Shown piece after piece: positions 1 through 10,614 of a DNA stretch of 64,000 bases. The translations under genes were made by a program, and so were the position numbers. How positions within the stretch are numbered: position 1 is the first letter of the stretch; each line of letters starts with the position of its first letter. This DNA is from Pseudomonadota bacterium. GTDB lineage: Bacteria; Pseudomonadota; Alphaproteobacteria; Rhizobiales; Rhizobiaceae. The stretch lies in assembly GCA_020161665.1 (NCBI GenBank), contig JAIUPA010000019.1, positions 1 through 64,000 on the forward strand, written 5' to 3'. The notes beneath the pieces were generated by a model, which was not told where the DNA came from, searched no databases, and saw nothing but the letters and a program-made list of their open reading frames with translations.

Positions 1-3
1 ATA

Positions 4-93
4 TGGCGGAGAGGGAGGGATTTGAACCCCCGATACGGTTGCCCGTATGCCGCATTTCGAGTGCGGTGCATTCAACCACTCTGCCACCTCTCC
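4..93 (-). tRNA. tRNA-Ser (anticodon CGA)
   Basis: Read on the minus strand, the segment starts GGAGAGG and ends CCTCTCC-G-CCA, giving a perfect 7-bp acceptor stem with the CCA encoded. The anticodon loop reads CTCGAAA, so the anticodon is CGA, which decodes UCG serine codons. A long variable arm lies between the anticodon and T arms, as expected of class II serine tRNAs, and the T loop has the usual GGTTCAAATCC. Length is 90 nt. It is transcribed away from rplU. Confidence 0.96.
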
Positions 94-188
94 GCGTCAT
101 GGTTGGCGCTTTGGTAGCGCGGGCTGTCTCATAGCGACGAAAAATGCGCTTGGCAAGGCACTTTCTTCGTCTTTCCTGCGCATTCATC

Positions 189-217
189 TTGACAGTCTGA
201 GCCCTCTCGCGTATCGC
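189..217 (+). promoter_or_regulatory. predicted housekeeping promoter for rplU-rpmA
   Basis: A consensus -35 box TTGACA (189-194) is followed by a 17-bp spacer and TATCGC (212-217) as a plausible -10. It is the best such pair between the divergent tRNA and rplU, and lies about 170 bp before the rplU start. This is a prediction from sequence only. Confidence 0.4.
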
Positions 218-388
218 CCCCGTCAGTTAGACATGGGGTTACTGTGTCCAGCCGCGCCCTGTGCGCCTTCACCCGTTTGGAAACGGGGGCGAAAGCCTCA
301 TTTTTCAAATATTCCGACTGACAAAAAGACGGCCGTTTCGCTTCTTTGGAAGCGAGCAGAGCTGGAAACGGACATGAAAGGTTAAAAA
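218..388 (+). promoter_or_regulatory. long 5' leader of rplU
   Basis: This stretch of about 170 nt before rplU has no convincing ORF. It holds a perfect hairpin CGCTTC-TTTG-GAAGCG (339-354) and a weaker one around the CCGTTT/AAACGG pair near 274-287. The ribosome binding site AAAGG lies just before ATG 389. Leaders of L21 operons are structured and used for autoregulation in some bacteria; no specific known leader motif was recognised here. Confidence 0.3.
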
Positions 389-700
389 ATGTTCGCAGTC
401 ATCAAGACCGGCGGTAAGCAGTACCGCGTAAGCGCCGACGACGTGCTGACCATCGAAAAGCTGGAAGCCGAAGCCGGTGCAACCATCGAATTCAACGAAG
501 TCCTCGTTGTCGGCGAAGGCGCTGACGCGAAGATCGGCGCTCCCTTTGTTGCCGGTGCGGTCGTCAAGGCCGAAGTGGTTGAACACAACCGCGGCAAGAA
601 GGTTCTGTCCTTCAAGAAGCGCCGCCGCCAGAATTCCAAGCGAATTCGCGGTCATCGTCAGCACCACACCGTCGTCCGCATCACGGCCATTTCGGCCTGA
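389..700 (+). CDS. rplU: 50S ribosomal protein L21
   Basis: This 103-residue protein matches the L21 family over its whole length: it begins [14 protein letters not shown], has the central [18 protein letters not shown] region rich in basic residues, and ends in the RGHRQHHT segment that contacts 23S rRNA. L21 binds 23S rRNA (domain VI in the E. coli literature) in the large subunit. AAAGG lies 7 nt before the ATG. It is followed after 34 bp by rpmA with a strong Shine-Dalgarno, the universal rplU-rpmA pair. It is preceded by a long leader and a likely promoter at 189-217, and the pair ends at the hairpin at 1081. Confidence 0.97.
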   Translation: MFAVIKTGGKQYRVSADDVLTIEKLEAEAGATIEFNEVLVVGEGADAKIGAPFVAGAVVKAEVVEHNRGKKVLSFKKRRRQNSKRIRGHRQHHTVVRITAISA

Positions 701-734
701 TCGGAAGCGCAACAGGATTTAAAGGAGAACACCA

Positions 735-1007
735 ATGGCACACAAAAAAGCTGGCGGTTCCTCGCGTAACGGTCGCGATTCCGAGTCCAAGCGCCTGGGC
801 GTGAAGAAGTTCGGCGGCGAAGCCGTCGTTCCGGGCAACATCATCGTGCGTCAGCGCGGCACCAAGTGGCATCCGGGCGCCAATGTCGGCCTCGGCAAGG
901 ACCACACGATTTTCGCCCTCACGCCGGGCAACGTGTCCTTCGCCAAGAAGGGCAATGGCCGAGTCTACGTGTCTGTGGCGCCGAAAGCCGCAGAAGCAGC
1001 AGAATAA
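735..1007 (+). CDS. rpmA: 50S ribosomal protein L27
   Basis: The 90-residue product starts [16 protein letters not shown], the typical L27 N-terminus whose flexible tail reaches the peptidyl transferase centre, and carries the [15 protein letters not shown] block that defines the family. There is no N-terminal extension of the type that is cleaved in Firmicutes, so the mature protein begins directly. AAAGGAG sits 8 nt before the ATG. It is the second gene of the rplU operon and is followed 73 bp later by a strong intrinsic terminator, so the operon ends here. Confidence 0.97.
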   Translation: MAHKKAGGSSRNGRDSESKRLGVKKFGGEAVVPGNIIVRQRGTKWHPGANVGLGKDHTIFALTPGNVSFAKKGNGRVYVSVAPKAAEAAE

Positions 1008-1080
1008 GCCGGTAACGCTCGAATGCAGCCGGTGTCTCATCGACCCGGCTGGCGCCTTCAAGCGGTTCAGCAAGAAAACA

Positions 1081-1109
1081 GGGGAGATGGGACACCATCT
1101 CCCCTTTTT
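1081..1109 (+). terminator. intrinsic terminator of rplU-rpmA
   Basis: A perfect 10-bp stem, GGGGAGATGG paired with CCATCTCCCC, encloses a GACA loop and is followed by TTTTT. It sits between rpmA and the acetyltransferase gene. Confidence 0.9.
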
Positions 1110-1137
1110 CTTTCCAAACCCAACGGAGGTTAATGCC

Positions 1138-1773
1138 ATGCAAGTCGAATTGTTGAGGGAGAGCCAATCACGGCCCCCCGAGGAGCGGTCGAGACAAGAG
1201 GCCGAGAGAAGATATTGCCCCGTTCTGCTGTCGCAGAGGCTCGTTCTGCGCGCGCCCCACACGGACGACATCGACGCACTTGCCCATCTCGCCAATAATG
1301 CCGCCATCGCCACGATGGTATCGCGCATGCCGCATCCTTACACGGCAGCCGACGCCGCCGATTTCGTGCGACGTACGAAAGAAGGCGCGATTGGCAAATG
1401 CGTCTATGCCATTACCCGTGCGGATAATGGTGCCTTTCTCGGTTGCTGCGGCCTTGAGGCCGATGAGCAGAACGAGCGGACGCTGGAAATCGGCTACTGG
1501 CTCGGTGAACCCTACTGGAACCAGGGCTATGTGACGGAAGCGGCCCACGCGCTGGTCGACATGGCCTTTCGCGCCCGCGATATCGACCAGATCGATGCCC
1601 GCGTCCGGGTCATGAATGTGGCCTCGCGCCGCGTCATCCAGAAGTGCGGCTTCCAGTTCCAAGGCTCGGGCATGGTTCCGTCTCTGGCTCTGGGCGGCAT
1701 GGTTCCGGTGGAATGGTACCGGCTGGATCGCAAGACCTGGCTTTCCTTGAGAAGCTGGGGCGACGGCCGCTAA
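1138..1773 (+). CDS. GNAT-family N-acetyltransferase, RimJ/RimL type
   Basis: This is a 211-residue protein. From about residue 30 it shows the RimJ/RimL acetyltransferase pattern: LVLRAPHTDDIDALAHLANN at the start of the fold, a central EIGYWLGEPYWNQGYVTEA segment that forms the acetyl-CoA pyrophosphate loop region, and a C-terminal NVASRRVIQKCGFQFQG helix-strand. Such enzymes acetylate N-termini of ribosomal proteins or small amines; the substrate is not predictable. I chose ATG 1138 because GGAGGT lies 7 nt upstream and because the longer reading frame runs back through rpmA and the terminator. It is a separate transcription unit after rpmA, in the position where rhizobia carry a GNAT gene between rpmA and obgE. 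Confidence 0.85.
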   Translation: MQVELLRESQSRPPEERSRQEAERRYCPVLLSQRLVLRAPHTDDIDALAHLANNAAIATMVSRMPHPYTAADAADFVRRTKEGAIGKCVYAITRADNGAFLGCCGLEADEQNERTLEIGYWLGEPYWNQGYVTEAAHALVDMAFRARDIDQIDARVRVMNVASRRVIQKCGFQFQGSGMVPSLALGGMVPVEWYRLDRKTWLSLRSWGDGR

Positions 1774-1774
1774 A

Positions 1775-1816
1775 ACATGTCGCGCAAAAAGCGTGAAGCG
1801 GTTTTGCGCGTCATAC
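1775..1816. repeat. rhizobial intergenic palindromic element
   Basis: Just after the acetyltransferase stop lies a dyad whose arms are CGCGCAAAA (1781-1789) and TTTTGCGCG (1802-1810) around a core AGCGTGAAGCGG. From memory, it resembles the short ATGTCGCGCAAAA...TTTTGCG elements dispersed in intergenic spaces of Rhizobium and Agrobacterium genomes. It is independent of the GC-rich terminator that follows. Confidence 0.5.
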
Positions 1817-1830
1817 CTCAAAATCAAAAC

Positions 1831-1860
1831 CCCCGCCTGCATCGGACGGTGCAGGCGGGG
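1831..1860. terminator. hairpin terminator between convergent genes
   Basis: An 11-bp perfect stem, CCCCGCCTGCA with TGCAGGCGGGG, stands between the convergent acetyltransferase and EEP hydrolase genes. Read from the minus strand it is followed by a T-rich run (1821-1830), so it terminates the hydrolase transcript; on the plus strand the tail is weak. Confidence 0.7.
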
Positions 1861-1866
1861 TAAACC

Positions 1867-2733
1867 CTATTTCAGTTCAACCCACAGCGGATAATGGTCC
1901 GAGCCTTCCGCCGCCGTGTCGATGAACACGTGGGCGATGCGGGACACGAGATTGCAATGCACGAAGGCATAGTCGAACAGAGCTCTAATCGTGCCCTCGT
2001 CGGTGGGCAAGGCCCAGCTATGCGTATCGGGCGTCTGCCCCCCCAGCCGCGCAAGGGCATCGACAGGCCGGTCATAGCGCAGCGGCCGCCCGAACCCCGG
2101 CGTCGCGCGTCCGGCCAGCGCGTCATATTCCTCACTATCCGGCAGCATGTTGAAATCGCCGAGCAGAATATAGTCTTCCGGCACCGGCGGATCGGAAATG
2201 CCATATTCGATGCCGCCGGTCACCGCACCGCCCTCCAGCACGTGATGAAGAACACGGCTTTTGAGGAATTCGATCTGGGCAATCCGCTCGTCCGAACTCA
2301 CATGGTCGAGATGCAGGCTGTAGACCCGCAAAGGTCCGCAAGGGGCTGCAATCACCGTTTCCAGCGCCACGCGCTGCATATTCATGCGCTCCATGGTCCG
2401 TCCACGTGGCAAAAGCAGCGCGCGCGAGGCCAGAATGGGGTAGCGCGACAGGATCATATTGCCAAACTGAAAGCGTCGCTCGACCAGAGTACCGCGTTCA
2501 TCCATACCAGCATCGAGATGCATGTCGCAGCCCGCCGCAAAACGCCGGTAATAGCCGGGAAAGAGCGCGGCGAAAGCGGCAGGCATATCGGCGAAATCAT
2601 TGCGGTGAAAGCCACGCGTCACTTCCTGAAGCGCAATGACATCCGCACCCCAGAGATTGGCGGCAATCCGCGCCGGATCATAATGTCCATCGAGTCCAAG
2701 CCCGAACTGGATATTGTAGCTGACCAGTTTCAC
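1867..2733 (-). CDS. endonuclease/exonuclease/phosphatase (EEP) family protein
   Basis: This 288-residue protein has the marks of the metal-dependent EEP fold (exonuclease III, sphingomyelinase, inositol phosphatase): LVSYNIQFGLGLDG near the N-terminus, ALQEV with the metal-binding Glu, YSLHLDHVSSDERIAQ with the core His, LLGDFNMLPDSEEYDAL with Asp and Asn, and the terminal GSDHYPLWVEL with the catalytic Asp-His. It has no signal peptide. The substrate is unknown; it could be a DNA repair nuclease or a phosphodiesterase. GTG 2733 is preferred because GGAGGT lies upstream on that strand (about 11 nt away); an in-frame ATG at 2784 would add 17 residues but has only a weak site. It is divergent from obgE and ends at the hairpin at 1831-1860. 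Confidence 0.8.
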   Translation of the reverse strand: MKLVSYNIQFGLGLDGHYDPARIAANLWGADVIALQEVTRGFHRNDFADMPAAFAALFPGYYRRFAAGCDMHLDAGMDERGTLVERRFQFGNMILSRYPILASRALLLPRGRTMERMNMQRVALETVIAAPCGPLRVYSLHLDHVSSDERIAQIEFLKSRVLHHVLEGGAVTGGIEYGISDPPVPEDYILLGDFNMLPDSEEYDALAGRATPGFGRPLRYDRPVDALARLGGQTPDTHSWALPTDEGTIRALFDYAFVHCNLVSRIAHVFIDTAAEGSDHYPLWVELK

Positions 2734-2745
2734 GATAATCTTTGA

Positions 2746-5051
<2,306 letters not shown>

Positions 5052-5059
<8 letters not shown>

Positions 5060-6341
5060 TCAGACCGTTGACCAGACCGCACTGGATGTCGAAGCTCTGA
5101 TGCTGGACATGGGCCGCCGCGCCCGCTCTGCCGCGCGCCCGCTCGCCTTTGCCGATACGAACGCCAAGGACAAGGCCCTTCTGGCCATGGCCGATGCAAT
5201 CGACGCCGCCAAGGCCGATATTCTGGCCGCCAATGCGCTCGACATGGAGCGCGCCCGCGAAAACGGCATTTCCGGCTCGTTTCTCGACCGCCTGCTGCTG
5301 AATGAAGCGCGCCTTAATGGCATTGCCGAAGGCATTCGCGCCATTGCCGCGCTGAAGGACCCGGTAGGCGAAACCATCGCCGCCTGGGATCGCCCGAACG
5401 GCCTGAAGATCGAAAGCGTGCGCACGCCGCTTGGCGTGATCGGCGTGATTTATGAAAGCCGCCCCAATGTCACGGCGGATGCGGGCGCACTCTGCCTCAA
5501 GGCGGGCAATGCCGTCATCCTGCGTGGCGGCACGGATTCGCTCCATTCGTCCCGCGCCATCCATGCCTGCCTGACGGCGGGCCTGAAGGCTGCCGGACTG
5601 CCGCAAGACGCCATCCAGCTGGTGCCGGTCGCAGACCGCGCTGCCGTCGGGGCCATGCTGACGGGGCTTGACGGTGCGATAGACGTGATCGTGCCGCGCG
5701 GCGGCAAGAGCCTCGTCGCCCGTGTCCAGTCGGAAGCGCGTGTTCCGGTCTTCGCCCATCTGGAAGGTCTCTGCCATATCTATGTCGATGCGACCGCCGA
5801 CATCGAGATGGCGAAGAAGATCGTCGTCAACGCCAAGATGCGGCGTACCGGGGTCTGCGGTGCCGCCGAAACGCTGCTGATTGACAGTGCCGCCATCGCG
5901 ACGCACCTCATGCCGCTGATGGAAGCCCTGACCGAAGCCGGTTGCGAAATTCGCGCCTCTGCCGCTGTGCTCAAGGTGCATCCGGGCTTCAAGCCCGCGA
6001 CGGAAGAGGATTGGCGCACCGAATATCTCGACGCGATCATCTCGGTTGCCATCGTGGACGGCGTATCCGGAGCCATCGATCACATCGCGCATTATTCCTC
6101 GCACCACACGGAAGCAATCCTGTCCGAGGATGCCAAGGCGGTCGAACGCTTCTTCAATGAAGTGGACTCGGCCATATTGCTGCACAACGCCTCGACCCAG
6201 TTCGCCGATGGCGGCGAGTTCGGCATGGGCGCGGAAATCGGCATCGCCACCGGCAAGATGCACGCCCGAGGCCCGGTGGGCGTCGAGCAACTGACCTCGT
6301 TCAATTACCGGGTGCACGGCACCGGCCAGACAAGACCCTGA
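5052..6341 (+). CDS. proA: glutamate-5-semialdehyde dehydrogenase (gamma-glutamyl phosphate reductase)
   Basis: This 429-residue enzyme reduces gamma-glutamyl phosphate with NADPH to glutamate semialdehyde, the second step of proline synthesis. The aldehyde dehydrogenase fold is shown by [20 protein letters not shown], the [13 protein letters not shown] segment, the catalytic cysteine within [13 protein letters not shown] (Cys269) and the C-terminal [19 protein letters not shown] signature. The ATG overlaps the proB stop by 8 bp and GGAAGGAAG lies just before it, so the two enzymes are co-translated. nadD follows after only 5 bp. Confidence 0.96.
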
Positions 6342-6346
6342 CGCCC

Positions 6347-6985
6347 ATGCAGGCCGCCGGGGAGGAGAAGATTGCGCGCCGCCACCTGATCATGCCCCCG
6401 ACGGCACCGGGCATGGTCGTGGGCCTGTTTGGCGGCTCGTTCAATCCGCCCCATGCGGGCCATGAACTGGTCTCGGAAATCGCCCTTCGCCGCCTGAACC
6501 TCGACCAGCTTTGGTGGATGGTGACCCCCGGCAATCCGCTCAAGGACAAGCGTGCGCTGGCCCCGCTGGCCGAACGGCTTTCTCTTTGCGAAACGCTGAT
6601 TCATGACCCGGCCATCAAGGTCACGGCCTTTGAGAAGACCTTGGGAACGGCCTATACCGCCCGCACGCTGAGCGCCGTCAAGGCTCGCAATCCGGATGTG
6701 CGCTTCATCTGGATCATGGGCGCGGACAATCTGAAAGGTTTCCACCGCTGGCAGAGCTGGAAGCGCATCGCCGAGACCTTCCCGATTGCCGTCATCGACC
6801 GCCCCGGCTCCACCCTGTCCTATCTGTCCTCGAAAATGGCCCGCACCTTTGACTATGCGCGCGTCGATGAAGATGACGCCGGTGTTCTCTGGAAGCACCA
6901 GGCCCCGGCCTGGACCTTCATCCATGGACCTCGCTCGACCCTGAGCTCCACCGCCCTCAGGGCGGCACGCGCCGCCTCCACCTGA
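6347..6985 (+). CDS. nadD: nicotinate-nucleotide adenylyltransferase
   Basis: The 212-residue product transfers AMP from ATP to nicotinate mononucleotide, forming deamido-NAD. The nucleotidyltransferase motif GLFGGSFNPPHAGH is near residues 24-37, the FIWIMGADNL segment binds the nucleotide, and the ISSTxLR-type ending appears here as STLSSTALRAA. ATG 6347 follows the proA stop by 5 bp; the in-frame ATG 6392 is an alternative that would drop a poorly conserved 15-residue leader. In rhizobia nadD is normally followed directly by rsfS. Here rsfS lies about 20 kb downstream, with a block of envelope and transport genes in between. Confidence 0.93.
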   Translation: MQAAGEEKIARRHLIMPPTAPGMVVGLFGGSFNPPHAGHELVSEIALRRLNLDQLWWMVTPGNPLKDKRALAPLAERLSLCETLIHDPAIKVTAFEKTLGTAYTARTLSAVKARNPDVRFIWIMGADNLKGFHRWQSWKRIAETFPIAVIDRPGSTLSYLSSKMARTFDYARVDEDDAGVLWKHQAPAWTFIHGPRSTLSSTALRAARAAST

Positions 6986-7118
6986 AACTTTCCGACCGCA
7001 TTCAGGTTCCCGTCAGGAAACTCGGGCAATGCCCTGCCAAATTCAGGCGAGGTATGACCGGAACGCGTGAACCATCGCGCCGGCTAGCCCTCTCTAAAGG
7101 CAGAAATGGAATAGACCC

Positions 7119-8762
7119 ATGCAGGAACAAGCCCAGGATAAGCAGCGGAAAACCAGCACGCGCCCCACGCTGGGAGCGCCGACGCTCGCCATGTTGACCG
7201 CTGCCTACATTATCCTCGTGGCGAACCACAGCTTCTGGGCACGCGCCTTCAACTATTTTGAAGGAATGCTGCCGATTGTCGTTCTGGCAATCGGCCTGAC
7301 CGCGCTGGCCTCTGCGATTTTCGTGGCGCTGTCCTTCCGCTTCATCACCAAGCCGGTCCTGATCTTTATGGTGCTCTCGGCGGCCGCGGCTTCCTGGTTC
7401 ATGGATTCGTTTGGCGTCATCATCAACCGTGACATGGTGCGCAATGCCATGCAGACGACGCCGGCCGAAGCGGGCCACCTCATCACCTTCGGCTTCCTGC
7501 GTCACCTTCTGATTTTCGCAGTGATCCCCGTTGGCCTTCTTCTCTGGGTCAGAATCGAGCATCGCCCCTTCTTCAGCAAGCTGAAGCGCAATATCGGCCT
7601 CATCCTGCTCCTGCTGGTGATCACGGCCGCAGCCGGTCTGAGCCAGGCCCGCACGCTTTCAACCACCAGCCGCGCCCACCACGATCTGGTTGCCACGTTG
7701 AACCCCTTTGCGCCGATCGTGTCCGTCACCCGCTATTTCATCGGCACGGCCAAGGAGCGAAACATCGTTGTTGAAGCGCGTGGACTTGACGCCAAGGTGG
7801 TCCCGCCCGCTGAACCCGGCGCAAAGCCGCGTGTTCTCATTGTTGTTGCCGGCGAAACGGCCCGCGCCGAAAACTTCTCGCTGGGTAGCTATCAGCGCGA
7901 AACCAACCCCGAACTGTCAAAGCTCGACATTTCCTACTTCAAGGATACGTCGAGCTGCGGAACGGCGACGGCCGTTTCAATCCCCTGCATGTTCTCCTTC
8001 TTCGGGCGCGGTGGTTACTCGCACGAAAAGGGCCTCAGCACGGAAAATGTCGTGGACGTGGTGGCCCATGCGGGCCTGCGCATCGAATGGTGGGAAAACA
8101 ACACCGGCGACAAGGATGTGGCAAAGCGCATTACGCAACGCAACTTCTCGGATGAAAACGATCCGCGCTTCTGCGTGAACCACGAGTGCCGCGATGAAGT
8201 CATGCTCGCCAATCTCGACAGCTGGCTCGACAGCGTCAAGTCGGATGCCGTTCTGGTCGTGCATCAGCTCGGCAGCCATGGACCGGCTTATTATCAGCGT
8301 TACGCCGATGAGCGCCGCAAGTTCACGCCCGATTGCCAGACCGCCGAGATTGCCAATTGCAGCCGTGAGGAAATCACCAACGCCTACGACAACACGATCC
8401 TCGAGACCGATCATTTCCTCTCGACGATCATCGGCAAGCTGAAGGCACGCGAAGGAAACCTCGCCACCTCGATGCTTTACATGTCGGACCATGGTGAATC
8501 GCTGGGCGAAAAGGGCATCTATCTGCACGGCGCGCCCTATTTCATCGCCCCCTCGCAGCAGACGCACATTCCCTTCGTTCTCTGGCTCGGATCTGACACC
8601 AAACAGACCATTGATACCGCCTGTCTGGCGGCCAAGACCGAAGAAGAAGCCTCGCATGACAATCTCTCGGCAACCGTGCTTGGTCTCATGAGCATCTCGA
8701 CCAAGGAATATGTCAGCAATCTGGATGTGCTGGCGAGCTGCCGCAACGGCGCAAAATCCTGA
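7119..8762 (+). CDS. eptA: phosphoethanolamine--lipid A transferase, EptA/MCR-like
   Basis: This 547-residue inner-membrane enzyme has an N-terminal region with about five transmembrane helices (residues about 20-180) and a periplasmic alkaline-phosphatase-fold domain. The zinc and nucleophile elements are clear: VVAGETARAENFSLGSY, CGTATAVSIPCMFSFFGR with the nucleophile Thr282, HQLGSHGPAYYQRY and YMSDHGESLGEKGIYLHG. Cysteines that would form the domain's disulfides are present (SCG, IPC, FCVNHEC, DC-NCS). The family moves phosphoethanolamine from phosphatidylethanolamine to lipid A, lowering surface negative charge and polymyxin binding. It is convergent with the cytochrome b561 gene, and a two-component system lies 1.2 kb further on. 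Nothing marks it as recently acquired: its codon use is like that of its neighbours. Confidence 0.9.
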   Translation: MQEQAQDKQRKTSTRPTLGAPTLAMLTAAYIILVANHSFWARAFNYFEGMLPIVVLAIGLTALASAIFVALSFRFITKPVLIFMVLSAAAASWFMDSFGVIINRDMVRNAMQTTPAEAGHLITFGFLRHLLIFAVIPVGLLLWVRIEHRPFFSKLKRNIGLILLLLVITAAAGLSQARTLSTTSRAHHDLVATLNPFAPIVSVTRYFIGTAKERNIVVEARGLDAKVVPPAEPGAKPRVLIVVAGETARAENFSLGSYQRETNPELSKLDISYFKDTSSCGTATAVSIPCMFSFFGRGGYSHEKGLSTENVVDVVAHAGLRIEWWENNTGDKDVAKRITQRNFSDENDPRFCVNHECRDEVMLANLDSWLDSVKSDAVLVVHQLGSHGPAYYQRYADERRKFTPDCQTAEIANCSREEITNAYDNTILETDHFLSTIIGKLKAREGNLATSMLYMSDHGESLGEKGIYLHGAPYFIAPSQQTHIPFVLWLGSDTKQTIDTACLAAKTEEEASHDNLSATVLGLMSISTKEYVSNLDVLASCRNGAKS

Positions 8763-8814
8763 ACCGGAAAAGAGGGAGAACCGTCTGCGGCCTCCAACCT
8801 CGAGTTCTCCTTTC

Positions 8815-8854
8815 AACAGGGGCATGATCCTCAAAATGGGATCGGGCCCCTGTT
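8815..8854. repeat. interrupted inverted repeat
   Basis: AACAGGGGC (8815-8823) pairs with GCCCCTGTT (8846-8854), and inside it GATCC (8826-8830) pairs with GGATC (8839-8843) around TCAAAAT. It stands between eptA and the terminator at 8882. The core GCATGATCC...GGGATC resembles half of a palindromic element common in rhizobial intergenic regions; it may be an RNA hairpin in the eptA 3' end. Confidence 0.5.
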
Positions 8855-8881
8855 CATGTCTGCCGACTGAGCGCACAACGC

Positions 8882-8911
8882 AAAAAGGCCGCCTGAAGGG
8901 GCGGCCTTTTT
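8882..8911. terminator. bidirectional terminator, eptA / cytochrome b561
   Basis: A perfect 12-bp stem, AAAAAGGCCGCC with GGCGGCCTTTTT, has a 6-nt loop and T-runs in both directions. It separates the convergent eptA and b561 genes. Confidence 0.9.
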
Positions 8912-8940
8912 GATTTCGTTTCGATCCATAACGGATGAGG

Positions 8941-9483
8941 TCAGGCGATATCGCCCGGTTCAGCGGCGCGCTTGGAGCCGCGCAACATGGCGGCCACCAG
9001 GTTCTCCTTGTGGCGACGGCTGGCAAGCACCACGCCACCGACATGCAGAACCACCGAAGCGATGAGAAGATTGGCCAGTGCCTCGTGCAGTTCTTCCACC
9101 CACTCGATGCCCCAATAGGCATCCGTGGTCTGCAGCCAGCCGGTAAAGGCGATGCCGCTGACAAGTGCGAGAAGGAAGATCACCATGGCCGCACCCAGCG
9201 GATTGTGGCCGAGGTAACGCGCTTCATTGCCCTTGGCAACGCTAGCGGCGTAGGAAAGAACCGTGGACGGGCCTTTCACGAACTGGCGAAAGCGGGTGTA
9301 GTGCCCGCCCATAAATCCCATGACGACGCGGGACGCCACGAGAACGCTGGCTGTGTAGCCGACGAACTCGTGAACGCGCTGAACTTCATCCGCCGTGATC
9401 CATGCCGTCGCGATACAGATCACGAGGCTCCAGTGGAAAACCCGAACATAGGGCTCCCACACTTTCACGGTCGGTTCGCTCAT
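8941..9483 (-). CDS. cytochrome b561-family membrane protein
   Basis: The 180-residue protein has four hydrophobic helices and conserved histidines placed as in bacterial di-haem b561: VFHWSLVICIATAW in helix 1, RVHEFVGYTASVLVASRVVMG in helix 2, ITFTGW-like GIAFTGWLQT in helix 3 and LHEALANLLIASVVLHVGGV in helix 4. Such proteins move electrons across the inner membrane, from quinol or other donors to a periplasmic partner. The ATG at 9483 shares one base with the stop of the upstream PepSY-type gene, so the two are one operon; a TTG one codon earlier is possible. The pair diverges from a two-component system that probably controls it. Confidence 0.85.
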   Translation of the reverse strand: MSEPTVKVWEPYVRVFHWSLVICIATAWITADEVQRVHEFVGYTASVLVASRVVMGFMGGHYTRFRQFVKGPSTVLSYAASVAKGNEARYLGHNPLGAAMVIFLLALVSGIAFTGWLQTTDAYWGIEWVEELHEALANLLIASVVLHVGGVVLASRRHKENLVAAMLRGSKRAAEPGDIA

Positions 9484-9749
9484 CAATCATTGCTCTTCTT
9501 GTCAACGGCTTCGAGCGTCTTCGGGTTGAAGTAGGCTTCAACCTTCTTGCCGGCAGCGTCGATGGCATAAGCTTCGTAGCAGCCGTCTTCAGTCTTGACC
9601 GAGCGAACCTTCCAACCCTGCTTTTCAAGCTGGGCCTTCAGCGTGTCGATGGACTGCCACTCGCTCTTCGGCACATCGCACTTGTCAGCGGCGAGTGCAG
9701 CGCCGGAAGCGGCGAGCGAAAGAGCGAATGCGGACATAATCAGTTTCAT
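9483..9749 (-). CDS. secreted PepSY-type small protein
   Basis: This is an 88-residue protein with a clear Sec signal peptide (MKLIMSAFALSLAASGAALA, cleavage about residue 20) and a short domain with WQSIDTLKAQLEKQGWKVRSVKTEDG...YEAYAIDAAGKKVEAYFNP, the fold of PepSY/DUF2782-like proteins in which a positively charged helix packs on a small sheet. Two cysteines (CDVP and GCYEA) could form a disulfide. ATG 9749 is chosen because AAGGAG lies 7 nt before it. Its stop overlaps the b561 start. Pairs of PepSY and b561 genes beside QseBC/PmrAB-like regulators occur in many proteobacteria; the function of the small protein is unproven. Confidence 0.85.
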   Translation of the reverse strand: MKLIMSAFALSLAASGAALAADKCDVPKSEWQSIDTLKAQLEKQGWKVRSVKTEDGCYEAYAIDAAGKKVEAYFNPKTLEAVDKKSND

Positions 9750-9945
9750 GTTGGTCTCCTTTGGGCTGGTCATTATGACGCCCTTCTAGGCGCGCTCACT
9801 GACAGGATGCTGAATGGATTGGGCGAGGGACAGGCGGCGATGCCGCACCCTCTTCCATGACACAAGTCTTTGAATCACAAGGAAACCGGGGTATGATTGC
9901 GATGGATCAGCGGCTTGGCAATCAGTCGCGACAGCGGAGGAAGAT

Positions 9946-10614
9946 GTGAGAGTTCTGCTTGTCGAAGATGACGAGATTCTGGGCGAAGCGGTGCGTGATC
10001 ACATGGCGCTGGCAAGCCACGCCATCGACTGGATGCGAACGCTGGAAGACGCACGCGCCGCGCTCGAAACCACGCAATACAGCATGGTTCTTCTGGATTT
10101 GCGCCTGCCGGATGGCAGCGGAATTGACCTTTTGAAATCCTTCCGCGCCAAGGGAAATCTCACGCCCGTCATCATCCTCACGGCGCACGACCAGATTTCG
10201 GATCGTATCGAGGGGCTGAACAGCGGTGCCGACGATTATATCGTCAAGCCGTTTGATCTGGGCGAGCTGTCGGCCCGCGTTCAGGCCATTGCCCGGCGCA
10301 TGAGCGGCCGCGCCCGCGCCGCCCTCCTGCTTGGTGATCTGGAGATCGACACGTCCGGGCGAACCATTCGCCAGAACGGGCAGGAAATCCTGCTATCGGG
10401 CCGCGAATGGGCCGTTCTCGATACACTCTTGTCGCGCCAGGGAACGGTGGTCTCGAAAGCCCGGATCGAGGAAGCCCTTTACGCCTTCGGCTCGGAGATC
10501 GAGAGTAACACGGTCGAGGTTTACATCAGCCGTTTGCGCAAGAAACTCGGCAAGGATGCGGTGCAGACCGTGCGTGGTGTCGGTTATCGGGCGGGAGATC
10601 ACGATGGACAGTGA
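9946..10614 (+). CDS. OmpR/QseB-type response regulator
   Basis: The 222-residue protein has a receiver domain (residues 1-115) with the acidic pair in LLVEDDEILG, phospho-acceptor Asp51 in VLLDLRLPDGSG, a switch Thr in ILTAHD and Lys101 in VKPFDLGEL, then a winged-helix DNA-binding domain with LSGREWAVLDTLL and NTVEVYISRLRKKLG ending in TVRGVGYR. It starts at GTG 9946, decided by GGAGG five nt upstream; the overlapping ATG is out of frame. The kinase gene starts inside its last codons (11-bp overlap). The divergent PepSY-b561 pair is the likely target, and possibly eptA, since QseB/PmrA relatives control such genes. Confidence 0.93.
   Translation: MRVLLVEDDEILGEAVRDHMALASHAIDWMRTLEDARAALETTQYSMVLLDLRLPDGSGIDLLKSFRAKGNLTPVIILTAHDQISDRIEGLNSGADDYIVKPFDLGELSARVQAIARRMSGRARAALLLGDLEIDTSGRTIRQNGQEILLSGREWAVLDTLLSRQGTVVSKARIEEALYAFGSEIESNTVEVYISRLRKKLGKDAVQTVRGVGYRAGDHDGQ

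Noticed and set aside
7119..8762. eptA as a recently acquired mobile colistin-resistance (mcr) gene
   Set aside because: No IS, plasmid or composition signal lies around it, and codon use is like its neighbours, so it looks like a resident chromosomal EptA.
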